Shown in pieces: positions 33,745 to 47,520 of a DNA stretch of 48,769 nt. A model generated the notes under the pieces. It ran no database searches. It saw only the letters and a program-made list of their open reading frames with translations, and was not told the origin of the DNA. This DNA is from Amanita rubescens (taxonomy: Eukaryota; Basidiomycota; Agaricomycetes; Agaricales; Amanitaceae). A program made the position numbers and the translations under genes. The first letter of the stretch is position 1; each line of letters opens with the position of its first letter. The stretch is taken from positions 1-48,769 of the forward strand of contig WION01000395.1 in NCBI GenBank assembly GCA_015039365.1. Direction: 5' to 3'.

Positions 33745-33958
33745 TGTGCCCTGGAGCTTCAGCGCTTCAGCCTTCAGCTATCAACGTATCAACAATTGGT
33801 GATGCAGATTTAAGCCCCGACAGCGGGCAACGACTGGGCAACGCTGCTAGCGCAAGTTTCAGAACGATCATATAGCTCCACCACAGTGATGGTATAGAAT
33901 TCCCAGTTAACTCGAGCTCGGAAATGCCCAAGATCAAAGGGTGACTTTACAATTCCAT

Positions 33959-35023
33959 CTAAATGACAAGGGTTGCGAAGAAGACCGGTCAAAGTCCAAA
34001 CTTCTTCACTGTACGTCGCAGATGTGAGAGCCTTGATCTTGATTGGAACGCTGCCCGTCGTTATACCTGACTTCATGTTAGTGAAATTGCAGGTTTAGAA
34101 ACCAGAAACGTTAACAGACGTGGGCGTAAACTCCCCTCAAAACCGAATTGCGGTTCTACCTGACACCAATGGTCATCGTGACGGACGGGTGCTTTTTTCT
34201 TCGCAAGAACTTTTGCTGGCAAACTGTAGCGATTCGAAAGGATAGAGGTGGCCCAAGTGCGCACTGCGCAGGTGATTATGTCTGGATAGACAGGCGGGGG
34301 GTGGACTCTGGGATGTGACGAAAGCTGGGTGAAGAGGGAAAAAAGACGGAGAACAGATAGCACCCACCAGTGAAGCTGCCCTTCACGCGGTCCTTGTCCA
34401 GTCACCGTATTGAACCATGGCTTCCCTTACTACTGTAATGGCTGTTGCCGTCGTTCAATGGTATGCCGTGTGACTGGAAGAAACCACCGCTGCAGCGCCT
34501 TAAGATCATTGCCGTACCCGTATCGCGTACGCCGTATTACCCCGCATACCCTGCGGGTTTCGCGTATTCGTGGGGGATCATGAGGAGCAGATCGTGATGA
34601 CAGGAGAATGGTCCAGTGGCCCAGGTTTGCCTGATGGGGATAGTGGGACCAAGTGCGAACCAATCAACCAGTCCATCTAGAGTTCGCCTTCCCTCTCGCA
34701 TGCTGTCATAGACAAACGGTTATCAGTCTAGCAGCAACTCTTACTGGTCTAGCAACATAGATTGATCTTTAAGTTCGCAACACGAGCACTGTTACACATC
34801 GTTGCTTTATACAACCATCGGACTGTCATAAGAGACTAAACCAAGTGGCGGAAACACTACCGCCGAAGACTCGAACCCAGCATTTCTTCCGTAGGGAGTC
34901 ATTACTTGCGGTCCCTGCTGCTATTCCACTACATTTCATACATCAAATTCAAGCTTCTTCCAATCGGGTGGACGCTGATCCTGGTTACTTTGGTGTCTTG
35001 GCGGCTCAATTGACCTTTTACAT
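33959..35023. other. Intergenic, 1.1 kb, upstream of NACHT-ankyrin gene 3
   Basis: No supported gene. The minus-strand ORF at 34073-34405 and plus-strand ORF at 34845-35114 have no family motif. There is no CpG depletion here. Confidence 0.45.
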
Positions 35024-38000
35024 ATGCCTCTGTTTGACCATGCGAGAAACTTCATCATCAGTGATAGTGTTTTTAACAACATTCAGGGCGACTCAGGTGT
35101 GCACCGTTACTTAGAAATTAATGTGGGACTTATCTCAATCCTGAAAGCCATTATCGAGCGCTTGAAAGAGATCCTGGAAGGTGGGTTATACTTTGGAATA
35201 AAGAAAATATATTCACAGCTCCTTGCGATGTATTTCACCTTCTAGATGGGGAGCGGCAGAAAGTCATGGCTTGGGTATCACCCATCGATGTTTCAGCAAA
35301 GCATTTCGATGTCGCCAAAGCACGTGAACCCGGAACTGGCGAGTGGCTCTTAAACTCCAACGTTTTCCAGGAATGGGAACGCGGCACTGGTCAGACGCTT
35401 TGGTGCCCTGGAATTCCTGGAGCGGGTAAAACTGTCCTCACCTCACTTATCGTCGACCGTCTATGCACCCTTCAACTCCGTGAACCTGTTGGTACCATTG
35501 CGGTGGCCTGGGTTTATTTGAACTACAAGGAAAACGCGACACAGACCCCAGACGCTATTCTCCTCAGTCTGATACAGCAACTAGCTGGATTCTCCACCCA
35601 GCTATACGCCCTTTTGGAATCATCGTACAAGAAGCACCCCACGAGTTGCCCACCGCCTCGGCGATTGATTCCCGACATGCGTATCTTGACGCGAGAGTTC
35701 GCCAAAGTCTTCATCGTCATTGATGCATTGGATGAATGTGCCGAGAACAACCGAGATACCTTCCTCGATATAGTGGCTGATCTGCAGACATCTGGAGCAA
35801 ACGTCCTCATTACCTCCCGTGATCATGTTTGCGACAGTATCACCCATTCCAAACTCGTTGGTGTTCAGAGAGTCGATATACGGGGAAGTAAGGACGATAT
35901 CACTAAATTTCTGAACGCTCGCTTGACCAACCAAAGGCGTTTGGCCCGAATCATCAAAAACCATCCATCACTGCACAAGGAAATAGTGACGGCAATCGTT
36001 GACTCGTGTCAGGGGATGTATGTGCGGTTTCCACGTCCTTCAAAAGTAATAACATTCCATAGGTTTCTCATGGCTACTTTTCACATTGAGGCGCTTGGGA
36101 AAAAACACAATGCCGGCGAAGTTCTCGAGACCCTCAGAGTTCTTCCAAAGACGTTCCCTGATATCTACGATGATGCCATGAATCGGATAGAGAGCGACAA
36201 CGAGAACTCGGAATTGGCACTCAAGGTTCTATCATTTCTTGTTTACGCTCGCCGACAACTCACTTTGAGAGAACTACAACACTTTCTCGCCGTCAGACCA
36301 GGCGATACTGACTTCCGTGACGAGTACGTCACGGATGGGGACGTATTGCTGTCTGTCTGCGCTGGGTTAGTCGTGATTGACGATGAAACTGGCGTCGTCC
36401 GACTGGTCCATTTCACTGCCCAGGAATACTTTGACAACATCCGCACATCGAAGTTCCCAGTTGGCGATCAAGAAATGGGACATGCATGTCTCATATATCT
36501 CTCGTTCAACACTTTTCGAATGCTCTCACAATCACTGCTCGACTCGCTTGGTCGCTATGCGCTGTTGGAATATATCATTCAATACTGGCACTTGCACATT
36601 TCCGATCATCAGGACGCTCTTAGGACTCCTCTGACTGCTTTCTTCAAGGACGGGGCATTACTCTCTGCATATTCCTATTTCATGTGGTTGTCAACGTATG
36701 CGCCTTCAACCTTGCGCTCGTACCATGGGGACCCCTATTTCAATCATCGCAGACATTATAGGCGTCCGTACACAGGTCTTCACGCTGCCGCCGCTGCCGG
36801 ACTTCAACGGGTGGCTGCCTGGCTGATAGCGGATAATGCTGGTGCCAATTCCCAGGATCAGATCAACTCCCAGGATCATATGGGGCGAACGCCCCTGATG
36901 GATGCATCCCTGGGAGGACATGAAAAAGTCGTTGATCTCCTCATAACCAATGGTGCAGACATCAATGTGCAAGACGCCGATAAGTGGGGTGACATGGCTC
37001 TGCAGGCGGCATCAAGACACGGCCATGAAGCGGTGGTGAAGCTGTTGCTCGAGAATGGCGCAGACATCAATGCGGGAGACAGGTGGCTCGAAACTGCTCT
37101 TCAAGCAGCATCAGAAGAAGGCCACAAAGCGGTGGTGGAGCTGCTGCTCAAGAATGGTGCCGACATCAATGCAAGGACAATTGGAAGGTATGACACTGCT
37201 CTGGGACGGGCATCGGCTCGTGGTCACAAAGCAGTGGTGGAGCTGCTACTCGAGAATGGTGCAGACATCAATGCCGAGGTCAGCGAATTTGGCAGCGCTC
37301 TTGGATGTGCATCATACAGTGGCTGGGAAGCAGTGGTGAAGCTGCTGCTCGAAAATGGTGCGGACGTCAATGCAGAAGACGAATGGGGCCACTCGGCTCT
37401 GAAGGAAGCATCGTCTCAAGGCAATGAAGCGGTGGTGAAGCTGCTGCTTGAGAATGGTGCGAACATCCAGAGTGGAAGGTCTGGCCATCACCTTCCGCTG
37501 GTGGGGGCATCAAGAGGGGGCCATGAAGCGGTGGTGAAGCTGCTGCTTGAGAATGGCGCGGACATCAATGCCCATGGAGAAGGGGATCGCGATGAGAATG
37601 CGCTGATGGCCGCATCGGAACGGGGCCATGAAGCGGTGGTGAAGCTGCTGCTCGAGAATGGCGCGGACATCAACGCCGAGAGTAAATTTAGTGGCACTGC
37701 ACTGATGTCGGCATCGAGAGATGGTCACGAAGCAGTGGTTAAGCTGCTGCTCGAGCATGGCGCGGACGTCAATGTGCAGGGTGAATACTATTGCACCGCG
37801 CTGACGCTGGCATCGGAAGGTGACCACGAAGCAGTTGTTAAGCTGCTGCTTCAGAATGGCGCAGACATCAATGCAGATGGCGGTTTAGCTCTGGGGGGGG
37901 CGTCAGGATCTGGCTATGAAGCGGTGGTTAAGGTACTGCTTATGAATGGTGCGGATGTCAATGCGCATGGCGAATGGCATGGCACTGCACTGGCCGCGGC

Positions 38001-38178
38001 ATCGGAAGGCGGCCACAAAGCGGTGGTGAAGCTGCTGCTCGAGCATGGCGCAGACGTCAATGCGCAGGGCAGAGACTATGGCACTGCGCTAGAGGCGACA
38101 TCGAGAGGCGGCCACGAAGCAGTGGTTAGGCTGCTGCCCGAGAAATTCGACGAGAATGGTGCGGACATCAATGTGTAG
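35024..38178 (+). CDS. NACHT-ankyrin receptor-like protein 3 (CpG-normal)
   Basis: Exon 1 is 35024-35180, then a 38-bp intron (35181-35218), then the main exon. A third intron at 36018-36062 (45 bp, phase-preserving, GTATGT...ATAG) restores the family junction GMF. The pre-NACHT segment is AWVSPIDVSAKHFDVAKARE, Walker A is GIPGAGKTVLTS and Walker B is VFIVIDALDECAEN. A winged-helix-like region (VLPKTFPDIYDDAMNRIE) and QLTLRELQHFLAV follow. From about 36770 there are about 14 ankyrin repeats of 32-36 residues, dominated by GHEAVVKLLLENGADINA. The DNA of the repeats is also very alike. The N-terminal region before NACHT is short (about 90 residues) with no known effector domain. In contrast to genes 1 and 2, codons are GC-rich with many CG. 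The role in non-self recognition is inferred from family and layout. Confidence 0.88.
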
Positions 38179-38539
38179 TGCAGATGGGGGTGGCATCCAC
38201 AAAGAAGTTGGTGCTCTGCCGTCGCCTGAGAGACTCTTCACAAGCCAGAAAAGAAAACACAGTAGTATAGCGGGATAGGTTTTCACTGTTGGAATTCCTG
38301 AAGGGTGTGCGCACATGCGCGATGCGCCGATCGATGCCCACACGTCTAGGTATGCTCTCCATATGTCAGTGTTATATTTCATTTTGTTATCATTTACATT
38401 CATGGGGTCAGACGCCCATTACCTCCATTCAACTAGTCTACAGCTATTTAAGCACGACATATCTGGTCGTAGGTACCTTTCCGTTGCATCATGACCCCGC
38501 GGTCCGTAGGAATAGATAGATGTACGAGCGTGTCATGTT
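38179..38539. other. Spacer after NACHT-ankyrin gene 3
   Basis: No gene seen; 3' flank of the receptor gene. Confidence 0.4.
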
Positions 38540-38870
38540 CGACGGCAGTTGCGAACCTCAGCTCCAGACTCGACCTTCCCAACAAGGTTGCGAATGCGAG
38601 AGAAACATAGACGGACGCGGCACTTACGGACGCGATTCTCCTCCATAATCCTATGCAGCATTGATAAATGTTTGATAGGGCGCATTCCTTGACGCGCGGG
38701 ATAATGCCTGATGAGCGTACCGCGGTAATGCAGCCGGGATATAATGGCATTTAAGGTTGTCGGAGCAGGCCAGATCAGAGAGCAATGCGTCGATGTTGGA
38801 GATGGGTACTTGCTACTTGCAGCACGAGAAAGGCGACCCATCTTGTGGTGCCTTGCTCGAGTCAATTTCA
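38540..38870 (-). pseudogene. Decayed internal fragment of CSN3
   Basis: The plus-strand stretches GCGAACCTCAGCTCCAGACT, ATTCTCCTCCATAATCCTAT, CATTGATAAATGTTTGATA and TGATGAGCGTACCGCGG match the intact CSN3 gene at 43290-43630. AAGGTTGTCGGAGCAGGCC and CGTCGATGTTGGAGATGGG match 43855-43910. Order and orientation are the same, but two blocks (roughly 43330-43480 and 43640-43840 of the parent) are deleted. Fragments such as HRIMEENR and KVESGAEVRN correspond to HKVMEENR and KVESEAEVRN. It lies tail-to-tail with NACHT-ankyrin gene 3 and upstream of gene 2. Confidence 0.85.
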
Positions 38871-39205
38871 ACTTGAAACGCGAGACATTGGCGATGAATC
38901 TACTTGGGCAAAGATGCATGGAGCGGGACAAGCAAGTGGGAAAACCAAATCTGTACTTTGCAGCCGCAACCAGGAGCAACGGATCTAGTAGAGTTATCAG
39001 GGGGGCACGAAGCAGGTGCTTTGATGAATGTTCCGGAACTGCTACCATGGGGTAAGTTGTCGTGGATGCAGTACTGAGAGAAATATGCTCAAGCCGGGTT
39101 TGGAAGTGTCGTTCGGGAGATGCCGGAACTTTGTGACCCAAGGCTATCGTGACACGTTTATCAGCGCATCTCAATCTTGCTCCACCATCACAGTGCATTG
39201 TCAGC
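38871..39205. other. Spacer before NACHT-ankyrin gene 2
   Basis: No gene seen. CpG density is normal up to about 39170 and drops at the 5' end of the receptor gene. Confidence 0.4.
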
Positions 39206-42200
39206 ATGGATATCTTGAATGACAGTACTGTTGAGGTTGGTCACAACTATGTACATCACTCATCTGTGCTACTCACATTGCACATACAGATCTTCACACC
39301 TCAGATACACAATGAAGCTAGAATCAACAGTACGAGATGTTTCATGAATGAAAGGATTGTTATGCTAAAGTGTTTGGGTAGTAAATACTAAAGAGCTTGG
39401 TTTGTCATCTATGGCTGCCATAATCTCTGTGTTGCCTCAACATATCTTCATCAGTGAAGTTTGAAAAGTGGCTGGCTGTGCCTGACCCATCCATTAGCCA
39501 TATCAATGCTAGAAAGAAGCACCAGGAAGGCTCTGGTCAGTGGTTGCTGGAGGATGAGAGGTATATCAGATGGACTCAGGGACAATCCAATTCTTTCATG
39601 TGGATCAATGGCATTTGTGAGTGATATATTAGGCAGGCTTCCAGTATTGGTTGTAACTCAAGCAAATTTGGTAGCTGGTTGTGGAAAGACACTCCTTTGG
39701 TAAGCATCAGTTCTGAGGCTCTTATTTAGCCACTTAAGGTATAGGCAGTTCCACAATTATTGAGGATATTGGAGACATTGTTCAGGCTCAACCTGGAATT
39801 GGTTTGGCTTATTTCTATTTTGACACCAATGACAAGGCAAAACAGACTTCCAGAAGTCTTCTTTCATGTCTAGTGTTAACCCTTACAGCCAAATCCAAAA
39901 ATTATGACCCCATGGACAAACTGTATAACAGGCATGAGGGACTAAACCTCCCAACAGAGAATGAACTGCTTGCCTTGCTTGTGGAGCTTTTGGAAGGCTT
40001 TCAGCAAACTTATGTGGTTATTGATGCTTTGGATGAATGTGGTCATGATTATTACCAGTTATTCAATCAAGTGATCAAAGTGATTCATGGGTGGCAGTTG
40101 CCACATTTTCATCTCTTGGTGACCAGCAGGACAGAGGAGAGTATCAACAACAACATGAAAGAAATGGCCCCAACAGAAATATACCTGTCTGCAGCATTAG
40201 TTGGCAGAGATATCATATCTTATATCCACTCAGCTGTTGAAAATGATCCTAGATTCAGGGAATGGGGTAATGTCATACAACAACAGGTTGAGAATGCACT
40301 CATTGTCAGCAATGCTAATGGAATGTATGTATTAGATATGTTATAATTATGAAAAGGCAATTAAAGAAATTGAGCAGGTTTCGCTGGGTTGCATGCCAAA
40401 TTGAAGAGCTGAAGCGCTGCCAAAACCAGAGGGTACTTATGAAGACATTGAAAAGTCTTCCCAAGAACCTAGAAAGTGTCTATGATCAGATACTTCAGAA
40501 AATTGATAAAAAAGAGATAACATTTGCAAAAGTTATTTTACAATGGCTTCTGCTGGGAATGAGGCTTTTTACAGTGGAGGAACTGGCCATTATTCTGACA
40601 TTTGATCGATTTAGTGATGAAACCTTTGATACCAGTCTGGATGTGTCACATGCTGACAGTGTGATACACTTGTGCCACAGTCTTGTCATGAAAGCAACTA
40701 ATAACATGGTTCAACTAGCCCACGCATCTGTGAAGGAGCATTTCCTCCACAAACCCAGGTGTATTTTATTGTCTGATGTACAGTCTGGCCATGGTATCAT
40801 GGCTCACTTCTGTTTGTGGTATATTCAAGAGGATAAGAAAAATGAGTTGAAAGAAACCCAAACATTCAGGCTCTGGCATTATTCAATCTGGCATTGGACA
40901 GACCACTACAAACTTAGCAACAAGAATGCAAAGTTACAGGCCATAGTATTAAAATTCTTAAGTGATGAACATGGTGCAGTTAAAACATGGGCTAAGCATG
41001 TATCAAAAACACCAGCATGGATCTATCCTCCTGCAACTCCTCTTGATTATGCAGCAGAACTTGGACTAGAAGACATTGTAGAAAAATTGATCACAACCAA
41101 TAAATGGTATCAGAAATATAGTGAAGCAGCTCAACTTGCAGCACAGGAAGGACATATTGGTGTTATTAAGCTTCTGTTGGATGAAGGAGCAGATGTGAAT
41201 GTGCAGCATGGAGAATATTGCAATGCATTACAAGCTGCATCATATAATGGTCATGATGATATGGTCAGGCTTCTCTTGGACAGAGGAGCAAATGTGAATG
41301 CAAAGGGTGGAAAATATTGCAATGCATTGCAGGCTGCATCATCTGGTGGCCATGTTGTCATTGTCAGGATTCTCTTGGGAAAAGGAGCATATGTGAATGC
41401 ACAGGGTGGACATTATAGCAATGCATTGCTAGCTGCATCATTTAGGGGTCATGCTGACATTGTCAGGATTCTCTTGGATGAAGGAGCAGATGTGAATGCC
41501 CAGGGTGGTTACTATGGCAATGCATTGCAAGCTGCATCATCAATGGGTCATGTTGAAATTGTCAGGCTTCTTTTGTACAAGGGTGCAAATGTAGATGAAA
41601 TGGGTGGATTTGAATATGGCAGTGCATTAATAGCTGCGCTAAAGCAGAATCATACTGAAATTGCAAGGCTTCTGTTAGACAAAGGTGCAAATGTGAATAT
41701 GGGTGTGCCATGCCATTATCCATTGGAAATTGCATCACTCAGGTGTGATACTGAATTTGTTAAGCTTTTGTTGGACAAAGGTGCATATATCAATGTACAG
41801 GGTGAAAGATATGGTGGTGCATTGCAAGCAGCAGCACTTCAGGCTAATGCTGAGACTGTCAGGTTACTCTTGGACAGAGGAGCAGATGTAAATGCAAGGG
41901 GTGGGGAATATGGAAGTGCATTGCAAGCAGCATCAGCTTATGGCATTTCTCAAGTTGTCAGGCTTCTCTTGGACAAAAAACCAGATGTGAATGCAAAGGG
42001 TGGAAAATATGGTAATGCATTGCAAGCTGCAATGTCACAAGGTCATATGAGAGTTGTTGAGCTTCTCTTTGATAGAGGAGCCAATGCAAACAAAGAATTC
42101 AGAGGTAGTCAAAGTTAATCCTGATATTGAATATTGTATAGTAGTGCCATTTATGCAAACTCCTTGTCTTGATGGCTATTCCACTGCTTCCAGCTTAGAA

Positions 42201-42700
42201 TATGAGGGAATTCCAAGGCTAGAACAAGCAAGAATAGAAAAAGGTTTTGTGTGGCTGTACATATGTATGTATGTAAACAATTGTGCTAGGACCTTTTTTT
42301 ACGGTGGCTGGGATCATGCACCTTTGTTATGGCAACTTGCAAGCTTGATCTTGGGACCAAAGTTGTCATATGCTTACTGTCATGTCTACTTTTTGAGGCA
42401 TTGAAAATATATGCCCCAGCAAGTGAGTGACTGCACATCCCTGGTAAAGAACAGTGTTTCCACATTATGATTGACCCAGCCAGTGAGTGACATTGTAGTG
42501 AATACATACATCTTTTAGAAGTACAAATACACCTGACAAATGAAACAGAAGCATATCACAGTGATAAATGAAGACATGTGAAAACAAGGAGTATCCATGT
42601 GATTAAATGGAGAATAGCCAAAGCAAAATGAGCAAGTCCAAATCACAGTAGTGACATAGAAAGGTTTAGAATACTTGTTGTCAGGCTCTCACTTTTGATA
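39180..42700. other. CpG-depleted island containing NACHT-ankyrin gene 2
   Basis: By eye about five CG occur in 40378-42118, and long runs have none. Flanks (39121-39170, and after about 42710) return to several per line. Exons, introns and 3' flank are alike. The island begins at the receptor 5' end and finishes just before the CSN3 stop codon. Confidence 0.8.
39206..42118 (+). CDS. NACHT-ankyrin receptor-like protein 2
   Basis: Placed exons are 39455-39616, 39675-39699, 39749-40324 and 40378-42118. A probable first exon from ATG 39206 encodes MDILNDSTVEVGHNY, and one further 5' exon is unresolved. The pre-NACHT motif FEKWLAVPDPSISHINARKK leads to MWINGI and a P-loop GCGKTLLW split by an intron exactly as in gene 1. 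Walker B is TYVVIDALDECG. The intron 40325-40377 restores GMFRWVACQIEELKRC. A winged-helix-like region (LPKNLESVYDQILQKID), then HASVKEHFLHKP, then LWHYSIWHWTDHYKLS follow. About ten ankyrin repeats (NALQAASYNGHDDMVRLLLD type) end the protein. Unlike gene 1 the frame is continuous from NACHT to the stop. It lies tail-to-tail with CSN3. NLR-like self/non-self recognition is the family expectation, not shown here. Confidence 0.85.
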
Positions 42701-42858
42701 ATCCTCTAGCTCCGAGCTGTTCCAGCACATCTTTGATTGGTGCATGCATGCCACACAAAATAAAATACTTTTCTCTCTCTCAATGTATGTTACCACTAAA
42801 AATGACCATGTCCGCCGCAACAATCATTGTCATGAAAAAAATGTGCGCACAAACGAGT
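42119..42858. other. Spacer between converging NACHT-ankyrin gene 2 and CSN3
   Basis: 740 bp without a supported gene. CpG-poor to about 42700, then normal. Confidence 0.45.
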
Positions 42859-45009
42859 CTACATCATGGCTTCAAAATCTGCCCAACCTGGACCACCGTG
42901 GCCTCCACCCTGTCCAGAACCCGCAAACAAATCATCATCCAAAGGCCCCGCCCAAACCGAGTCGTCCTTCTGTTTCAAAGCCTAAACAGGACAGAATCAT
43001 CACTTGAACAGCCCAAATAACCAACAGAGACACACCTTTCTCAAATACTCCTTATCCTTGCTCATCTCCCGCTCCAAATACGACAGATGCTCGCCCTGAT
43101 TCTGAATGTCTTGCAAGAGCTTAACCAAGTCTTCTTTCGAATACTCTGGCGTAGCATCGAAAAACGTGACCGTCCCATCTGCAGAAATGCGCGCGCTGAT
43201 ATCATTGGCTTCGATCTAAGCCAGCGTATAGTAATCCGCAGAAAGAGATAAAGGCATACGCGCGTACGTACCATGTTTAACAGCAAATTTCGAACCTCAG
43301 CTTCAGACTCGACCTTGATCGCTTTTGCAATATCGGCAATACCAAGCGTGAGATACGTCGCCGTCAACTTTTTCAACATCCACCTAGGTGCGCGACGGAT
43401 CGCCTGGACGATCAACCCAAAGTTCCTTTCCTGATGCCAAATCAGCAAAAGACTCGGACGAACGCAACAACACCCACCGATGCGAACAACTGTCGATTCT
43501 CCTCCATAACTTTATGCAACTGTTCCGAATTACGCGGGTAGGCATTGATAAACGTCTGATATGGCGTATTCTTCAATGCGCGGGACAACGCTTGATGAGT
43601 GTACCGCGGCAACCCCAAAGTCTGTCCAAAATACCGCCCCCCCAAAAACTTTGATAAACCAAAACTGCCCAATAACGACGAAAAACGCACCTTTCCTCTT
43701 GCAATTAGTTGTACCAATTTCAGTTTTTTCAAAGCCTCTAGCTGTATAGCTGATGGCACCACCGCCGGGCTTCCAATACAAATCTCGAAAAAGTCTTCCG
43801 CTTCATCCCATCTTCTCAACGCAGCCAGCGCAATGCCACCGATGTAGTGGTATTTGAGGTTGTCGAGGTAGGTCAGATCTGAGAGCGATGTGTCGATGTT
43901 GGTGATGGGGACTTGAAGAACGGGAAGGGCGACGGTGAAGTGGCGTGTTGCGACGCAAGACTGGATGCGTGAGTACAATGAGGAGAAGAAAGGTCAAGAG
44001 GGGCTTACGAGTACGAATATAGGGTGCAGAGTGGTTAGGTACGACCCGTCTGGTGGGTACCTCGTTACTAGGTGGTACAAAGGCTCGATGGCCCACGCGT
44101 CCTATATATATGCGCAAGATTGATGAGTCAACCCGGAACTTGAAAGATGAGACTAACGCTATTCCCCTTTGCAGCGTACCGCACAATTCCTTTTGCCAAT
44201 AACGTTACTATTCAAAGAACACGACTTAGATTAGAGAGTGGATGAGGACGATAACCGACCACTCACCTCGATCAGGGGCCATCCTCGCCTGTTCCGGATC
44301 AAAATACCGACAAAAATCCAGGATATATGCAGGACGGGGAGGAGCCGCATCATTTACCGTCAACCTCGCCGATCTGTCAACTCGTCAGCACACACTCCCA
44401 ACAATGAAAAAATAGGGACCCGGCCACGCACAAAATCCACAACACACCCAACGTATTATGTCTCACATCCAACGCCCCAAGAGGATCTTGTCCACCCGGT
44501 AAAATTCCCGCCAAAATCGCGTCCCTGCTCTCTTTCGGTAACCCATTTCTCAAATTGTGCGACAAAGATTGGAGGTTCAGTCTCGCATGAATGGAGTTTA
44601 CGTTGGTGATTTGGGACAGAATCGCATCCAACGTAGGAGGATAGTTCCCTGACGAAGTTGGGAAAGAGGCGAGGGTGGATGTTATTGTAGACATTAAAGA
44701 TGAGGCGACGGTTGGGGTGGATTTGGAGATGGGAGCAGGGGTTTCTGCCAAGGTTGAGGTTGTTGGAGCTGGGGGTGCGGATAGTCCTGCTAGTCCGGGA
44801 GGATTTTGCCCAGAAGTGGTGTAGATCATGCCGCTGCTGGATGATGGAGTCACTGGAACAGCGGACGCCAACGTCACGGAAGGTAATGCGGGCCCTCCCG
44901 CTGCAGCGCCCACGATACTCACACCCGGATTAGACGACAAGCCTGGATCTGCGGTGGATGGTGTAGGAACGGTAGGGTTGGGTGATGTCCGTTGCTCTTC
45001 TTGCGACAT
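42859..45009 (-). CDS. csn3: COP9 signalosome subunit 3
   Basis: A subunit of the eight-protein COP9 signalosome, which removes NEDD8 from cullins and so controls SCF-type ligases. Six or more exons. Exon 1 starts MSQEEQRTSPNP with a Ser/Thr/Pro-rich disordered stretch, then LDAILSQITNVNSIHARLNL. Later come RPAYILDFCRYFDPEQARM, LDNLKYHYIGGIALAALRRW and DEAEDFFEICI (helical repeats). YTHQALSRALKNTPYQTFI follows. The PCI domain has RWMLKKLTATYLTLGIADIA, KVESEAEVRNLLLNM and ISARISADGTVTFFD. A C-terminal helix (YLEREMSKDKEYLRKALKQ) and a GGGHGGPGWADFEAMM tail end the protein. No break was found. The long disordered N-terminus is unusual compared with animal CSN3. A decayed partial copy is at 38540-38870. 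Confidence 0.88.
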
Positions 45010-45314
45010 TTTGTAGAGTCTGAGATGAGGATCTATGGACGCGATGCTCGATGATGACTAGAAGAACGATAAAGAATGCCACTGAGACTCACGAAATGCT
45101 TTCAAGCTTTCCAACCGTTCTTATCTGCGCCTTACTAGCAGCGTCGCGTCCTGTAGGTTTGGGAACAGACGGTGTCGGAAGGCAAGTAGATAACCGGCTA
45201 CTAATAATAACATCGGCGGAGATTCAACCAAAGGTATATATTGTACATTCAATTCAATAAGACAAGGAAACGCATCTAGGGAACCGCGATACAAGTACAA
45301 AATACCTCTGTCAT
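45010..45314. other. Spacer between CSN3 start and PGI stop
   Basis: About 300 bp: CSN3 promoter and PGI 3' flank. No gene seen. Confidence 0.45.
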
Positions 45315-47299
<1,985 letters not shown>

Positions 47300-47520
47300 G
47301 GTTATCGGTTGTGGTTGGGTATGAAAGGGATGATGCGGGGCTGACGGGTTGGCTCGCTGGCTGTTTGTGAGCAATGACGTGACGACTTTCCCGCCACCAA
47401 ATTACGTCATCATGATAGCCGCGTGGGTTGCTCACACCCATCATAGTACTACTAGACGCAAGTTACAACATCCAGGTATCGTCCCCTCGTAACTCGTCGT
47501 ACATTCATTCCAGTATCCAT
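47300..47520. other. Spacer between PGI start and GH105-like pseudogene
   Basis: Contains TTACGTCATCATGATAG near 47401, an ATF/CRE-like TTACGTCA about 100 bp upstream of the PGI start. No gene seen. Confidence 0.4.

Larger units (their letters stand above)
31733..33958. repeat. Tandem duplication, two units of about 1.1 kb
   Basis: Unit 1 is 31733-32820 and unit 2 is 32821-33958. Both begin GCCAATGTCACACGAAATG and end GTGACTT(T)ACAATTCCAT. Identity is high throughout with several small indels, including an extra 17-base stretch near 32945-32962 present only in unit 2. Each unit carries a minus-strand small secreted protein gene with its own TATA box. The duplication begins about 140 bp after the acl1 stop, probably in its 3' UTR or just beyond. 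Confidence 0.92.

Noticed and set aside
34073..34405. 110-codon minus-strand ORF
   Set aside because: No domain, no signal and composition like non-coding DNA; only a chance open frame seems likely.
34850..34930. tRNA-like ACTCGAACCC segment
   Set aside because: The arms around it do not pair as a T-stem and no cloverleaf can be drawn.
39461..39703. 80-codon ORF over the NACHT gene 2 P-loop region
   Set aside because: The correct exon (39455-39616) is in another frame and carries the FEKWLAVPDPS motif.
43803..44186. 127-codon minus-strand ORF inside CSN3
   Set aside because: It is in a different frame from the true CSN3 exons (which give LSDLTYLDNLKYHYIGG), so it is a shadow.
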